Source of the DNA: Monodelphis domestica
Taxonomy: Eukaryota > Chordata > Mammalia > Didelphimorphia > Didelphidae
DNA: 64,000 nucleotides
NCBI RefSeq assembly: GCF_027887165.1
Contig: NC_077233.1
Coordinates: forward strand, 182,589,114-182,653,113
Direction of reading: 5' to 3'
The notes under the pieces were generated by a model. That model was not told the DNA's origin. It saw only the letters and a program-made list of their open reading frames with translations, and did not search any database. Within the stretch, counting starts at the first letter, position 1, and every line of letters starts with the position of its first letter. Positions 24,426-35,058 of this stretch are shown here, piece after piece. The translations under genes were made by a program, and so were the position numbers.

Positions 24426-24651
24426 AAAATCTTGAACCCTTGGACTTTATCTCCCAGCATTCCTTTCCTCTTTAATCTCTACCTTTTGTGCTTGCATACT
24501 GTATACATAGTTGGATGTTTTTCCCATCCTCTCTCTCTTTTCCCATGACCAAAGCTCTAGCTTTTATTTCCTTTACTTCAAGTTATTATTATTAATAAAT
24601 CTTATTAAATATAATACTTGCGGTGTTTGGATATTAAATTTTAATATTGCA
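24426..24651 (+). mobile_element. ERV LTR end related to the LTR at 2.5 kb
   Basis: Aligns with 2,490-2,736 and likewise ends in GGATATTAA...TTGCA at 24,651, with AATAAAT before it. The sequence after the CA does not read as a tRNA primer binding site, so this is probably a solo or 3' LTR. Its 5' extent may reach further left, but I could not align it. Confidence 0.6.
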
Positions 24652-26531
24652 ATATACTTTTTCAAGAATTTATAATATATATCAAAATTAAAACCAATTC
24701 CATAGAGTGGTACCCAAAAACTTCAGATTTGGTGACTTATAAACTGAAGTTACTTTGGAAGTATTGTGTTGATCAAAAATTGGAAATGTCTGGTTTTGTT
24801 AAGATTTGAGTAGTTAAAGAACTGATTTCAATCTTTAATTATCCAATCCAATCCAATTATCCAATTACTTTAATGGTAAATAGCAAACTTATTTAAGTTC
24901 TGAGTACTGTAATTATTTAAACTATTAGAATTTTACTCTAATTTCAGTAGAGAAAATTATTTCTTTTTCACAAATTTAGTGTTTAATTAATTTTTGATTC
25001 TGTCTTTCACCTTGTTGATCTCCAATGGGGCCAGTGTTGAACATATTGAAAGAAAATTAAGACTTATCTTTCCTGAAGACATTAAAGTTTTACCTTTTTA
25101 CAATCTTCTCCTGGCTGATAAGGTTAAGATAAGCTAGGTTGAGTTATCAAAACCAGATAAATGCTTGAAAACCCAGGCTAGTACTGATTAGCACAAGGCC
25201 CAAATAAGAGACATATCCCTGGAATTTTTTTTTTGGTGGTAGATTAATAATTAATATTGTTCAGTGACTATTCTTAAATTCTCTAATATGAAAAGAAGTT
25301 ACAATTTATGAGCTGTACTGGGTTTTTGGTCAGAAGCTACTATAAAGTGGAAATTGCTGATATTACAAAACTTTCTTGTCTTTATAAATTTTGTTTCTCT
25401 TTTAAAATTTTTGCTAAAAAGTCTAGGGGCCATAATCAATTTAAAAACCCACACAGAAACAAAGATAGTTTAGCAAAATCTTCCTCCCTAGTTTCCACTA
25501 AAGAAATGAAAGTTAAGTCTCTATTAGATAACCGAGCTGGTGAAATCCATTCTTCTAGTCTTTTTACTAAAGGTAATTCCCTTGTAAATATAGGGGGTAA
25601 GGACTTAGCTTTTTCCCAGACAAGTGGAGGTTCACCTCTGCTTGTAGAAAATTTAGTTTGAGGCCCAAGAAGGAGTCCAGCCTCCAGCACAATTCCACAA
25701 AATGAGTTCTGAGAAAAAAACAGTCTCAGGGGCTGGAGGCCCTCACTTGTGTCCCATCTAAGTCACCTCCTGTGGAAAGGAAACTAGACTAACAGTTGAT
25801 GGGGGAAGGGGCAATAAATATTACAGTCCCGTTTGTAACATTACACTATGAGGTAAATATGACAAATGTAGGTGTGAAAACAGGTTTCTTACTTGACATA
25901 GTTTTTGTTCCCAATGGCAGTTTCTGGCACTCTAATATAATATTACTCAGTTGTTGTTTTTTTTATTGTTACAAAAATAAGCTCACCAGGGAAGAGATTT
26001 TAGCACATTTCTACTTGACTTGTTGTGGGGTTAACATGTAGCAACAGAAACAAACATTATCCTTTCCAACTTTCAAAGCATGTTGAGATTCATTTTTGTG
26101 GATGTTTTTTTCATCTAAACTCATTTTTTTAATAGTAAAAAGAAAAGTAAAATAAAATACTCAAACACATGGAAGACAGAAATATACTTAGGGTAGGTTT
26201 TGTAGCAACAACTTGAATATCAGACCATTTTAATTGTTTGAACTTTCTCTTTGAATATTTGAATGATTAAAAATTTAAGTAATCAATTATGTATGATTAA
26301 AATAGAGATCCATGTAATGCCATGTCTTTGTATCTTAATGCATTTCATAGTTTGTGGCTATATTTGTGCTTACACGGATATTAAGAAAAAAGCTTTAAGG
26401 TTGTGGTTTGGAGCTGGTTGCACAGAGAAAGCTAAATGTTAAAAGAAAAAGAACTGGGCAAAGATATAAGTAAAACTGATTTTATTGTAAGAGCTGCAGG
26501 TCACAAAATCCTGGGATTACAGATCTTATAT
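24652..26531. other. Unassigned region
   Basis: Contains a short (CCAAT)n tract at about 24,842-24,865 and a 117-codon frame at 25,308-25,661 with no family I recognise. Low-complexity A/T blocks follow to 26,530. The frame starts without a clear context and has no splice sites in suitable places, so I do not call a gene. Confidence 0.4.
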
Positions 26532-27249
26532 CAGGAATGGTGAACCTTTTTTTTTTAATATATTTTATTTGATCATTTCCAAGCATTATTCGTTAAAGAC
26601 ATAGATCATTTTCTTTTCCTCCCCCCCCCACCCCCCATAGCCGACGCGTAAGTCCACTGGGCATTAGATGTTTTCTTGATTTGAACCCATTGCTTTGTTG
26701 ATAGTATTTGCATTAGAGTCTCTCCTCTGTCATGTCCCCTCAACCTCTGTATTCAGGCAGCTGCCCCTTCTCGGTGCTTCCACTCCCATAGTCTATCCTC
26801 TGCTTATGAATGGTGTTTTTTTCTCCTGGATCCCTGCAAGTTGTTCAGGGACATTACAAATGGTGAACCTTTTTAAACCTATTAGGGATCCCATGCCATG
26901 CCCCCCCTCCCCACTGAGTACAGTGTCCTACCCACTCCTGAATTGGGAGTTGGGATAGGGCAAGGCCAGGGATAGGGTCTGGCTTCTGGCTGGCCAAGTC
27001 AGGTCTGCACACTGTGGGGAGGCTCTAGTGCCCCATATCCTCCCCTTGTAATTGTGGGGCAGGGCAGGCTACAGGCCCTGGGCTGCCCAGGCTCCCTGAC
27101 AGGAAGGTGGAGGGAGTCTCTAGTGCCCCACACATCCCTCTTTCTGTGTTCAGAGGCGGGGCCAGGCTCCCAGCCAACCAGTAAAGGGCCTGCATGTGCC
27201 CACAGAGAGGTCTCTTCATGCGTTTCATAGGTTAGCCATCACAGCCCTG
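26532..27249. mobile_element. hAT-like non-autonomous DNA transposon
   Basis: The ends form imperfect inverted repeats: CAGGAATGGTGAACCTTTTT at the left, and at the right GGTTAGCCATCACAGCCCTG, whose complement starts CAGGGCTGTGATGGCTAACC. CA...TG ends with a G-rich/AACC inner part are typical of hAT (Charlie-like) elements. No 8-bp target duplication is readable. The interior is GC-rich with two imperfect tandem copies of about 95 bp (CTCTAGTGCCCCA near 27,024 and 27,118) and no transposase frame. An L1 fragment is inserted at 26,551-26,858. Confidence 0.55.
26551..26858 (-). mobile_element. 5'-truncated L1 inside the hAT-like element
   Basis: A 308-bp antisense L1 3' end: T-run, TTTATTTGATCATTTCCAAGC, C-rich tract, CCACTGGGCATTAGATG, stopping at TTGTTCAGGGACATTAC. 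It is flanked by a 16-bp exact duplication AATGGTGAACCTTTTT (26,536-26,551 and 26,859-26,874). The duplication copies the end of the hAT element, which dates the L1 as younger than the hAT copy. Confidence 0.9.
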
Positions 27250-28269
27250 TATGGTCTGAGACTCTTTTATAACACAAATATAAGCGTAGACAGTACTGAG
27301 ATGAGCAAGTCTCAGGCCAACACTTCTCAGGGAAGCCCATAGTGGGGATTTCCCCTTTTGGGAACCAGATAGTCAGCAAACCACAAGATAATCTCTCTAT
27401 GACTCCCCTGTGCTATGACACAATTCTCAGTGTTTACGGTCAAAATTTCATGGAGAGTTAATCTTAATTATTGGCACAGCACTCTATGATTTTTTCTTGA
27501 TTATTCTTATTACTATATTATCATATATATTACATAAGAGATAACATATGAGATAGTTCATTATTAATTTCTTACTGATAATCAGTTACCACTTATCACA
27601 TTGATTAACAAAATATTATAAGCTAATTACATTTCTCCTTATATAAAGTATTTGTAAGTAGGCACTCCCTGCCCCCAATAACTCCCTTCCAGCATTTCAC
27701 ATAAGACTGTGATTAGTTCTCCATCACACTTGAATACTCTTAGGAAAGACACAATGGTAGCTGGTTATAAACATTGAGAAGACTAACATTTTAATTTTGG
27801 TTAAGCATGTGATGTTTCTGTTTGAAACCACTTCTATTTAAAATCTCTCCACAGTAAGCAGAGCCAAAGCTTGGTTGGAGATATTTCAAAGACATAGTAA
27901 AAAACACCAGACATTTATGTATAGGACCTAAATTCTACCCTCATATTTATCTTTTTACTTTTAAGCCACTCAAAGAACCCCATGCTGTGGTTCCATGTTC
28001 TCCTCAAATCCCACATGGTCTTCTGTCTCTTCAATTTCAATATAAATATTTTGTATAATTCTCCATTGCTTTGCATAGATGCCTGAACATATTTACTAGA
28101 TCTGGAGATCATTTTTCCTTCTTGTTTTCTCTTTTGAGTTTTTCATGGTTGTTGAGCTTTCTTCTTGAAATCTTTTATACTTTCAGTCCTTCTCTCCATT
28201 TACTTTCTGACTCCCTTCTCTCCAATTGTAGTTTTCCTAAGAGCTGGATTGCAAAGTATCTTAGCCTCT
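27250..28269. other. No gene or assigned repeat
   Basis: AT-rich; nothing convincing. The stretch 28,070-28,260 is T/C-rich and may be antisense coiled-coil ORF1-type sequence leading into the dispersed repeat that follows. Confidence 0.4.
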
Positions 28270-29060
28270 TTCAAAGGAGACAATTCATGGTTCAATAGCC
28301 TAGGACTCTGTCCCAGTTGACTTTTGGGTCTAGTGAGCACTCATTGTTTTTCAGTTCTCAGGTGTGGCATTGACAATTCAGAGCTTTACAGAATTATTTT
28401 CCCTGGTTGCATTGTTGGTATTAGGTTATAGGCACTGTCAAGTTTTTGTTCCTAAAGGGTTGAGGCCAAGCTAGCCGTTGAGGTCAGAAGAAACTTCCAC
28501 AGCCTAAATCTGGAGTCTCCCCAATACTAGGAAGAGGAAGGGGAGACAGGTATGTCCTTAAGGGTAAAAGTTTTAGTCTGAGACGGGTCCTTAGGTTTTC
28601 TAGTGCAGTCTTGATGCCAGTTCCACAGAAAAAGGGAAGAGCCCTTAGTGCACTAAGGATTAGTGTCAGTTGATGTATTTTAGGTTTTGTTTTTTTGTTT
28701 TTTCCTTTTATTCTGGGTGTCCCAGATCATAGAGACAGCTGAAATTGATTTATCTTTGGTACATACTTTATTTTGGAGAGATTTAGAGGGCATGGGAATC
28801 AGTGAAAAAGTCTCCATCTTGCTCTTGCAGCATAGAAGTCTAAAGTTGAGAATCCTGTGAATTGATGAGACTCCCCCCCCCCCCCCGCCCCCTTTGGAGG
28901 TTCCTTTAAATAGATCCATTTTCTTTGCTAAGATTGGGTCATTTAAGATTGGGTCTTCTAATAGTTTTGTCAACTTGAAATCTGGAGACCCCAATTCTGC
29001 CCCTATCCCCAAAGAACTCACCCCAGGGAAGTCCAAGTCTTGGCCATTTCAGAGTGAATA
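28270..29060. repeat. Unclassified dispersed repeat, copy 1
   Basis: Blocks here recur in the same order near 34,375-35,785: GTTGACTTTTGGGTCTA.TGA (28,318; 34,379), TTCCACAGCCT..A...AGTCTCC (28,495; 35,011), and the GGGTTTTATTTTT...CAGATCATAGAGACAGCTGAA block (28,684; 35,663). The placement after T/C-rich coiled-coil-like sequence suggests an antisense L1/HAL1 5' UTR, but I cannot prove it. A C-run at about 28,872-28,893 makes a G-rich tract on the minus strand. Confidence 0.45.
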
Positions 29061-29389
29061 GACCTTTTAGTCTTGGAAATTTCCACTATTTTATCAAAGA
29101 TCCATTTCCAAGAAGACCAAGTTCCCAAGAAGACCAACAACTGTGCAGGAATCATCTTTTTAGTATTTATAGTAAGTAGGTCACTTCCTGATACCCCAGG
29201 CTCTGCCTATGATTTCTTTCCCAAGCTGTTTGTATCCTGTCAGTGTAGTTTGGACTCCCATTTCCTTGTAGCCATGATAATGGCCATCAAGCATACTTCC
29301 CTGTCCTTAGTTGCCCAAATGAAATAATATAAACCCCCCAAATTCTGTTGTTCAGAGAATCATCTAGCATGATGATCCTCTCAGAGTTT

Positions 29390-29533
29390 TTTTTTTAAGA
29401 AAATTTTTTCATGGTTACACGATTCATGTTCTTTCCCTCCCCTCCCGTAGCCAAATGCTCAATTCCACTGGGTTTTACATGTCCCATTGATCAAGACCTA
29501 TTTTCATATTATTGATAACTGCACTAGGGTGAT
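29390..29533 (-). mobile_element. L1 3' end, antisense, left half
   Basis: T-run, then ATGGTTACACGATTCATGTTC, CTCAATTCCACTGGGTTTTACATG, ending at GGGTGATC. It is continued at 30,054 (ATTTAGAGTCTACATCCC) after the hAT MITE. Same region as 4,180-4,300. Confidence 0.7.
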
Positions 29534-30053
29534 CATTTGGTCCCCAAACTATTTACACAGGGCAGGGGAGGGGGGTCAGTTCACTAACCTTCAGACCATT
29601 GGAGGGCCGGACTATAAAAATAAAATGAGCAAATCTGTATACGTCTGTCTGGGATAGCGGCGACTGCAGCGCTGGCTGGGATGGGCCTGTCACACCTTGC
29701 ACAGGCCCATCACCGCCACCACTATACCAGGCAGCAGAATATACAGTGCGGAATCCCCTCCCCAGATCACCACTCACCATGCTGACATCTTCCATTGGGA
29801 AGCCACATGATCCTTTGCACCGCGCCTCATTCTCAGAACAAGATGCCAAGCAAAGGATTGTCACTGGAAATAGTACTGTGACATGAGCGACGGATGCTGC
29901 ACTTTGCAGTGCCACCACATAAAGTGCTCCTCTCACTGACCATCAAATCCAACCACCTCTTTCAAGGTACCCCTTCCGGAAGTGTGGTGGGAGCTGGATA
30001 AATGGCCTCAGGGGGCTACATGTAGCCTGTGGGCCATAGTTTGGGGACCTCTG
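29534..30053. mobile_element. hAT MITE resembling OposCharlie1
   Basis: About 520 bp with inverted ends: left GGTCCCCAAACTAT, right ATAGTTTGGGGACC, with CA and CTG outermost. Sub-terminal GGGGCTACATGTAGCCTGTGGGCC and an interior with TTCCGGAAGTG, GTGGTGGGAG and AGGCCCATC fit a hAT (Charlie) non-autonomous element. From memory it matches the opossum OC1 type known to have moved horizontally between tetrapods. A 127-codon frame on the minus strand (29,553-29,936) is open, which suggests a young copy rather than a gene. It splits an antisense L1 3' end. Confidence 0.7.
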
Positions 30054-30180
30054 ATTTAGAGTCTACATCCCCAATCATTTCCCCATAGAACCATGTGATC
30101 AAGCAGTTATTTTTGTTTCTACTCCCACAGTTCTCTTTCAGAGATACTGTTGCCAGAGTGCAAGAGCCTTTGGCTCTGTG
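30054..30180 (-). mobile_element. L1 3' end, antisense, right half
   Basis: Continues the L1 fragment stopped at 29,533: GAGTCTACATCCCCAATCATTTCCCC and CTACTCCCACAGTTCTCTTTC, the same landmarks as in 4,350-4,420 and 34,830-34,870. Confidence 0.65.
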
Positions 30181-30429
30181 TGGTTTTTAGGTGCTTGACT
30201 CTGGGTAGTGCTGAATATTGAACACTATCTCTTTCCTGATTAAAGACTTGGTTTTTCTGACTACTTTAATAGTTTTTTTTATCCCCAGGTTTAACAGTTT
30301 GGACTTATTTTTAAAGATATTCCTCTTTATCTTTAGGGTTCTCAGTTTTGTGAAGATAAAATTCTGCATAACTTTCTTAATTTCTTTTATTAGTTTCATT
30401 TTGATTAGATTAGCTAAAAGTTTATCAAT

Positions 30430-30637
30430 TTTTTTTTTAAACCCTTACCTTACACCTTAGAATTGTAAGAATTGTATCTATGTATTGGTTTCAAGGCAGA
30501 AGTGCAGTAAGGGCTAAGCAATGGGGATGAAGTGACTTGCCTAGGGTCACAGAGTTAGTGTCCGAGGCCAGATTTTAACATAGGACCTCCCGTCTCTAGG
30601 CCTGGCTCTCAATCCACTGAGCCACCCAGCTGCCCCC
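30430..30637 (-). mobile_element. CORE-SINE, antisense
   Basis: Antisense tail, AAACCCTTACCTTACACC, then GACTTGCCTAGGGTCACAG (CORE segment) and the tRNA-like head CTCTAGGCCTGGCTCTCAATCC...CCAGCTGCCCCC. A weak duplication TCAATTTT / TCAATCTT flanks it. tRNA-derived SINE moved by LINE enzymes. Confidence 0.85.
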
Positions 30638-30762
30638 TCAATCTTGTCTTTTCAAAGAACCAGTTTTAGTTTTGTTTCTAAGGGATTTTTTTGTTTCCTC
30701 TCTAATCTTTAAAATCTCATTCTTGCCAATGTTAGGTGATTTTATAATATAAAATGTATATT

Positions 30763-30951
30763 TTAAATGTAACGACTTTTCGTGCCAATGGACCCAGGCT
30801 TCCAATGCCGAGGGAGTGGGACTGTCTCTGTGCATCAATTTTTCCACTTAAATCTCCTTCACCACGCACAAGTGTCTTTGTGCACACTCATCTATCATAG
30901 ATGAAAACACACAAAGACAATCGTCATCCTCGGTTACCGAGAGACTACTAC
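30763..30951. mobile_element. Short structured insertion with 13-bp duplication
   Basis: A 189-bp block flanked by exact TAAAATGTATATT (30,750-30,762 and 30,952-30,964). It contains a two-tier hairpin: outer arms TGTCTTTGTG (30,873-30,882) and CACAAAGACA (30,910-30,919), inner arms CATCTAT (30,889-30,895) and ATAGATG (30,897-30,903). Then CTCGGTTACCGAG and a terminal (ACT)n follow at the right end. The duplication shows retrotransposition-type insertion. A short trinucleotide tail is reminiscent of RTE-type LINE ends, but the family and the orientation are not settled. Confidence 0.7.
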
Positions 30952-31189
30952 TAAAATGTATATTCAATTCATTAATCTACTTTTTCAATTTTGTTAATGT
31001 ATGTTTATAGGTACATTATTTTTCTTCTAGACTGTTTTAGCTTCATCACAAAAATTTTGGTATATTGTTTCATCATTGCCTATTTCTGTGATTTGTTCTT
31101 TGACCCTCTCATTAGGATTTCATTGTTAAGGCTCCATTTGGGTCTTTTTGTGGTCCCTGAACCAACAGACATTTTTATTATGTTATATA

Positions 31190-32042
31190 TGAAGTGCGAC
31201 ACTTCATAAAGCTAGTCCAGACATCCAGAAGTTCAAATTAATGGAACCAATATTAATCTTATTAATAAACATACCTACTGGGCAGGGCAGATTTTCCTAG
31301 TGAATGCCGCTCCAAACTGAAGTTACAGTTTTTATAGGTTATACGATACAAGCCTATTTCCTTTCCCTTACAGGTTCTTATTTGTCAAACAAGCAAACCT
31401 TATCACAAACACCTATGTGTGTGGTCAGTGATAAATGGATAGCACACTGTTCACTCAGGGGTTATTTTCACATACACTTAATCACTTATCCATAGTTAGC
31501 TATGTGTTACTTTGCATTCTATTCCAACATATTTATCCTGATTTTCCTTTGTTTCCTGGGTCTTTTCCCAGCCATAGGATAATTGCATCCTAGCCTAGTG
31601 CTGTAAAGATTAAAAATTTAGGGGATACTGAGGTAGGTAGAAATTTTCTCTCTGCAAGAAGTATTATATTTTTTAGAGGTTTATTAAAGGTTAAGGATTA
31701 AAGAAAATACAGAATAAGAAAAACACGTGCCTAGGCCAGAGGCCTAGACAAGATAACTTCACACTCAAAACACAGAAGTCCAAAAAAAAGACAAAAGCCT
31801 TTCCAATCAGGTTAAATACCTTCTCGATCTCAGCCCACGTGAGAATTCAGTGAGATTACAAAGCATTTTGGGGAAGTGGAGCAAGGAATTGTGGGGATTG
31901 AAGTCCTGGATTCGAGTCTATTTTTACACCGCCTACATAAATTTCCTGACCTCCTGGAGGGACTGGGTCAGTTTCCTAAAAAATGCAGGAATGGATTAAT
32001 CTGCTTTATCTACTTCAAATCGACTCTATTTTCCACTTCACT
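31190..32042 (-). mobile_element. LTR family X, copy 1, interrupted by LTR Y
   Basis: Left end TGAAGTGCGACACTTCATAAAG and right end CACTTCA (32,036-32,042), the same terminal inverted repeat (TGAAGTG...CACTTCA) as copies at 35,059 and 35,790. Read on the minus strand it has CCTATAAAAACTG-type promoter sequence, TTAATAAGATTAATATTGG, and the end GAACTTCTGG.TGTC..GA....CTTTATGAAGTG. Subtracting LTR Y leaves about 526 bp, close to the 498 bp of copy 2. The right end could lie at about 32,058 instead. Confidence 0.7.
31602..31928 (-). mobile_element. LTR family Y inside LTR X
   Basis: On the minus strand: TGTAAAAATAGACTCG start, GAAGGTATTTAACC (TATA-like), CTTTAATAAACC polyadenylation signal, and ...TTAATCTTTACA end, so TG...CA termini and about 327 bp. 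GCCTA occurs 4 bp left and 2 bp right of these ends and may be a 5-bp target duplication with the ends slightly misplaced. Left and right flanks belong to LTR X, so Y is the younger insertion. Confidence 0.7.
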
Positions 32043-32410
32043 TATTCAGACTACTTCAATATATCAATAAATTTCTGACTTTTTTCACATTTTTATAATA
32101 TCTCTGTGCTTAAAAGCAGTAAATTTTTAAAAAGTTTTTAAAACTTTTTTAACATTGGTGCTGAGAAATATGTATATTCTTTTGCAGTCTCATTTAGAAA
32201 ATACCATGTCTTTTAAATCTAGTTCCTCCAACAATTTGTTCAGTTCCTTTTTTTTTTATACTTACCCAATATTTGGAGGATATTGAAGATTATTACTATG
32301 GTGTTACTATGACTTCTGGCAGCTCACAAAATGCTTCCTTTATGGGTTAAGGCATTTGGAACATACAATTTTATTGTCAATACTGGCATGTAGATGGTCC
32401 TTTTGGGCAG

Positions 32411-33791
32411 AACAAAATTTACTTGTTTCTCTTTTGTTTGAGTGTTTTTGGCAGATAGCATGATAACCCATTGGTGGCAATTTCCTGGGGAAGCAGGAAG
32501 CTTATAGTTTCCATGCTAGTGTTTAGTAATGGGTTGGAACCATCATAATTAGAAAGCACTGAAAAACAGGAACAGGAACAAGGCAACGAGTTTTCTTCTG
32601 TTGTCCCTGTTATAGTCAGGCTGCTTGCAAAAAATATGGATGGCAAGCTTCAGACTAGGAAGACGCAACTAAAGTTACAGGCTAAAGGGAGACAAATCAT
32701 ATAATAAAGAGGAACTACAGATACTTCTGATTAAGCAAAATGAGTGGAAATTTTATGAAGACTCAGCTGACTTTGCATTATTGCTCAATCAGGGCTAATG
32801 ATGAATCAATTTTTAATACATTCCTTCTCCCCATTTTATTCCTCCCCCTTCCTTCTTCCATACCCCAGGTTCTTTTCTTACTGAGATAACAGAGTTTTGA
32901 CCACTCAGAGTCCTCAATTTGGTCTAGGAATATCATACATTCCTCTCTTTTCCCTCCCACAGGGCCATGTGCCTTGTATTCTCACAAAAACATTGCTTCA
33001 CCTTTAGACAAGGTTCAATTCCTAAGGCCCCAGCCCCACCTTTTCATGGTTACCTTCAGGGTACTTAACCTCCTAGCCAGCAGCATTTAATCCCTCCCCC
33101 TGAATTTCTTTTGTTTGACTGGAGTGCAAGAGGTTGCAAAACATCTCTCCTGGTTTTGGTTTCTACCTCAAAACGCTTCAAATAGCTGTTTTTGAAAGCC
33201 CAGCCTTTTTTCCAGTATAGTTAAGTTCTGATTTGCAGGGTAGGTTACCTTGAACTACAACCTAATCGCCAATGCTTTCTGCATTCTTTTGTTATTCCAA
33301 TTTCCTTTCCTTTGTGTTTGAAGGTCTTTCTCCCGGAACTTGTTTCTGAGTTAAATTGTTAAATTTAGCCTTTATGTTTCTTAAAGTTTGCAACTTTGAG
33401 TGTTTTTTGTTTTTAAGGCAATCTGAATTCTTTCAGTTGGTATTTTGCTTTCTGCGTTCAAAAGTTCTGAGCAGTTCTCTTGTATGAGGTCTTCCATTAT
33501 GGTGTTCAGGTTTTTTAAAATCACATTCTTCTGTATCTTTTAGGATTAGTATGTTTTGTTTATATAGCATAATTTCCCTTTAATGTTATTGGGTTTTGCT
33601 TCTACGCTTTTAGGTTGTCCACTTTAACATATTTTCCCCCAATCTAGTATTCGCTTTTCTTTGGTGAGGCTTGTTGCAGATTCTACTTCTATTCCACTCT
33701 TTCTGTTCAGGACACAAATTCTGCTCTCATCATGTTCTTTTGAAACACTGAGGAATATCAGGTTGAAGTGCTTGGCCATTAGGTTCAAACA
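32411..33791. other. No gene or assigned repeat
   Basis: AT-rich; some T-rich stretches near 33,100-33,640 resemble antisense coiled-coil L1/HAL1 ORF1 but without firm landmarks. No ORF with splice sites recognised. Confidence 0.4.
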
Positions 33792-34115
33792 TGAAAAATT
33801 CACAGAGGCTCTTACAGAGAAAAGCTTTATTATTGCAAAAGTGAGTGGGCTTGTCTCAGGGAAGATCTAGCCCCTTGCTGGAAGGTTGGGAGAGCTTTTA
33901 TTGGGTGTTAGCATATAGGAAACTGGGGCATGATCATTGAGGGTTTCTCAATACTCTAGAACACAGGAAGAGGATTTCCTGGAACAGTTAGAAAAACAGG
34001 ATGCTTGTGGTTGCCCTAGGTGTCAGAGCAAAGGCTGAAATGGCCGTCAGGCAAGAGGGCAGTCGTATCAATGTTATGGTTCCAAATTCTCAGATCCAAA
34101 GGATCCTCTGTTTCA
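33792..34115 (-). mobile_element. LTR, antisense (third family)
   Basis: On the minus strand it starts TGAAACAGAGGATCC and ends ...GCCTCTGTGAATTTTTCA. It carries CCCAATAAAAGCTCTCCC and, about 75 bp later, GCAATAATAAAGCTTTTCTC, two AATAAA signals as in U3/R regions of retroviral LTRs. Ends TG...CA; length about 324 bp. No clear target duplication was found, so the ends are estimates. No internal viral genes adjoin it. Confidence 0.65.
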
Positions 34116-34374
34116 TTACTTAATGTTGAGATCATTTCCCCTTGTTTTGCAATTTGTTCATAGATACCTACTCATTTAATAAATTTGGAGGTAATATTTC
34201 CCTTCCATTATTTTTTCACAATGATTTGCTTATGTTTTTATCTTTTGTCTTCTTTCTGGAATCTTTAGTAATTTCAGTCTTCCTCTTATTCCCCCCATTG
34301 CTCTTTCTGACTCCTCACTGATGGCCATATTCTTGCAGGTTGGCCCAGGTAATCCACCGTTCATCAGCCTGTGC

Positions 34375-34605
34375 CACAAGTGACTTTTGGGTAGACTGAA
34401 CCAGCTTCAGTTGGATATTGAATTTTTCCCTTCAGGTTCAGAGTACTTCACATACTCCTCTACCACCTTCCCCACACCTGGTATCCTGCCTTATTCCTTT
34501 TGTTTTTTAGTTATCTTCCAGGAAAGGCAAATTAGAGATTTACAGTCCTGGTGTTATGGAGTTGTCTGTCTCAGAGCAGTCTTGACCCTCAGCAAGCTTC
34601 TATTT
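34375..34605. repeat. Unclassified dispersed repeat, copy 2, first part
   Basis: Shares AAGTGACTTTTGGGTAGACTGA with 28,310-28,340 and precedes further shared blocks at 34,970-35,058 and 35,560-35,785. The three parts are separated by an L1 (34,606) and an LTR (35,059). No coding sequence. Confidence 0.4.
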
Positions 34606-34956
34606 TTTAAAAATACTTGTTTTTTTCTTTTTTCTTTATTTAGAATATTTTTCCAAGGTTACACAATTCATGTTTTCCCCCACCCCCTCTTCCCTCCCAA
34701 TTCCCAGAGCTGACAAGCAATTCCAGTGGGTTATACATCATCATTGTTCATAACCTATTTCCACGTTACTCATATTTGCAATAGAGTGATCTTTTAACAC
34801 CAAAACCCCAATCATATCTCTGTCAAACCATAATATGTTTTTCTTCTGCATTTCTACTCCCACAGTTCTTTCTCTGGATCTGGATAACCTTTTTTCTCAT
34901 GATTGTCCTGGATCATGGCTTTGCTGCTAGTAGAAGTCTAGTATGTTCAATTGTGA
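34606..34956 (-). mobile_element. 5'-truncated L1, antisense
   Basis: T-rich start, CCAAGGTTACACAATTCATG, C-rich tract, GACAAGCAATTCCAGTGGG, CTACTCCCACAGTTCTTTCTC, ending near GTTCAATTGTG. Flanked by a 12-bp duplication with one change, AAGCTTCTATTT (34,594-34,605) and AAGCTTCCATTT (34,957-34,968). Confidence 0.85.
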
Positions 34957-35058
34957 AAGCTTCCATTTCTAAAGGGCTGCTGCATACTGGCTGGGCAAAA
35001 TTCCACAGCCTGGAGTCAGGGTCTCCATAATTTTAAGGCCTAGAAGGCAGGGTTGGGT

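Larger units (their letters stand above)
30190..32410 (-). mobile_element. Old L1 ORF2 segment carrying nested insertions
   Basis: Antisense L1 linker/endonuclease-type sequence appears in pieces: TTTTCAAAGAACCAG (30,650), TTTTGGTATATTGTTTCATC (31,060), then after the LTRs GGTGCTGAGAAATATGTATATTC (32,157) and TTCCTCCAACAATTTGTTCAGTTCC (32,222). Inside lie a SINE (30,433), the hairpin insertion (30,763) and two LTRs (31,190-32,042). Assignment rests on motifs remembered from mammalian L1 and is approximate at both ends. Confidence 0.55.

Noticed and set aside
25308..25661. 117-codon plus-strand frame
   Set aside because: No recognised family, no splice sites in place, composition like the flanking DNA. 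I looked for gag or protease features because an LTR lies nearby and found none.
29553..29936. 127-codon frame on the minus strand
   Set aside because: It lies wholly inside the hAT MITE and is not transposase-like; openness is explained by GC-rich young sequence.
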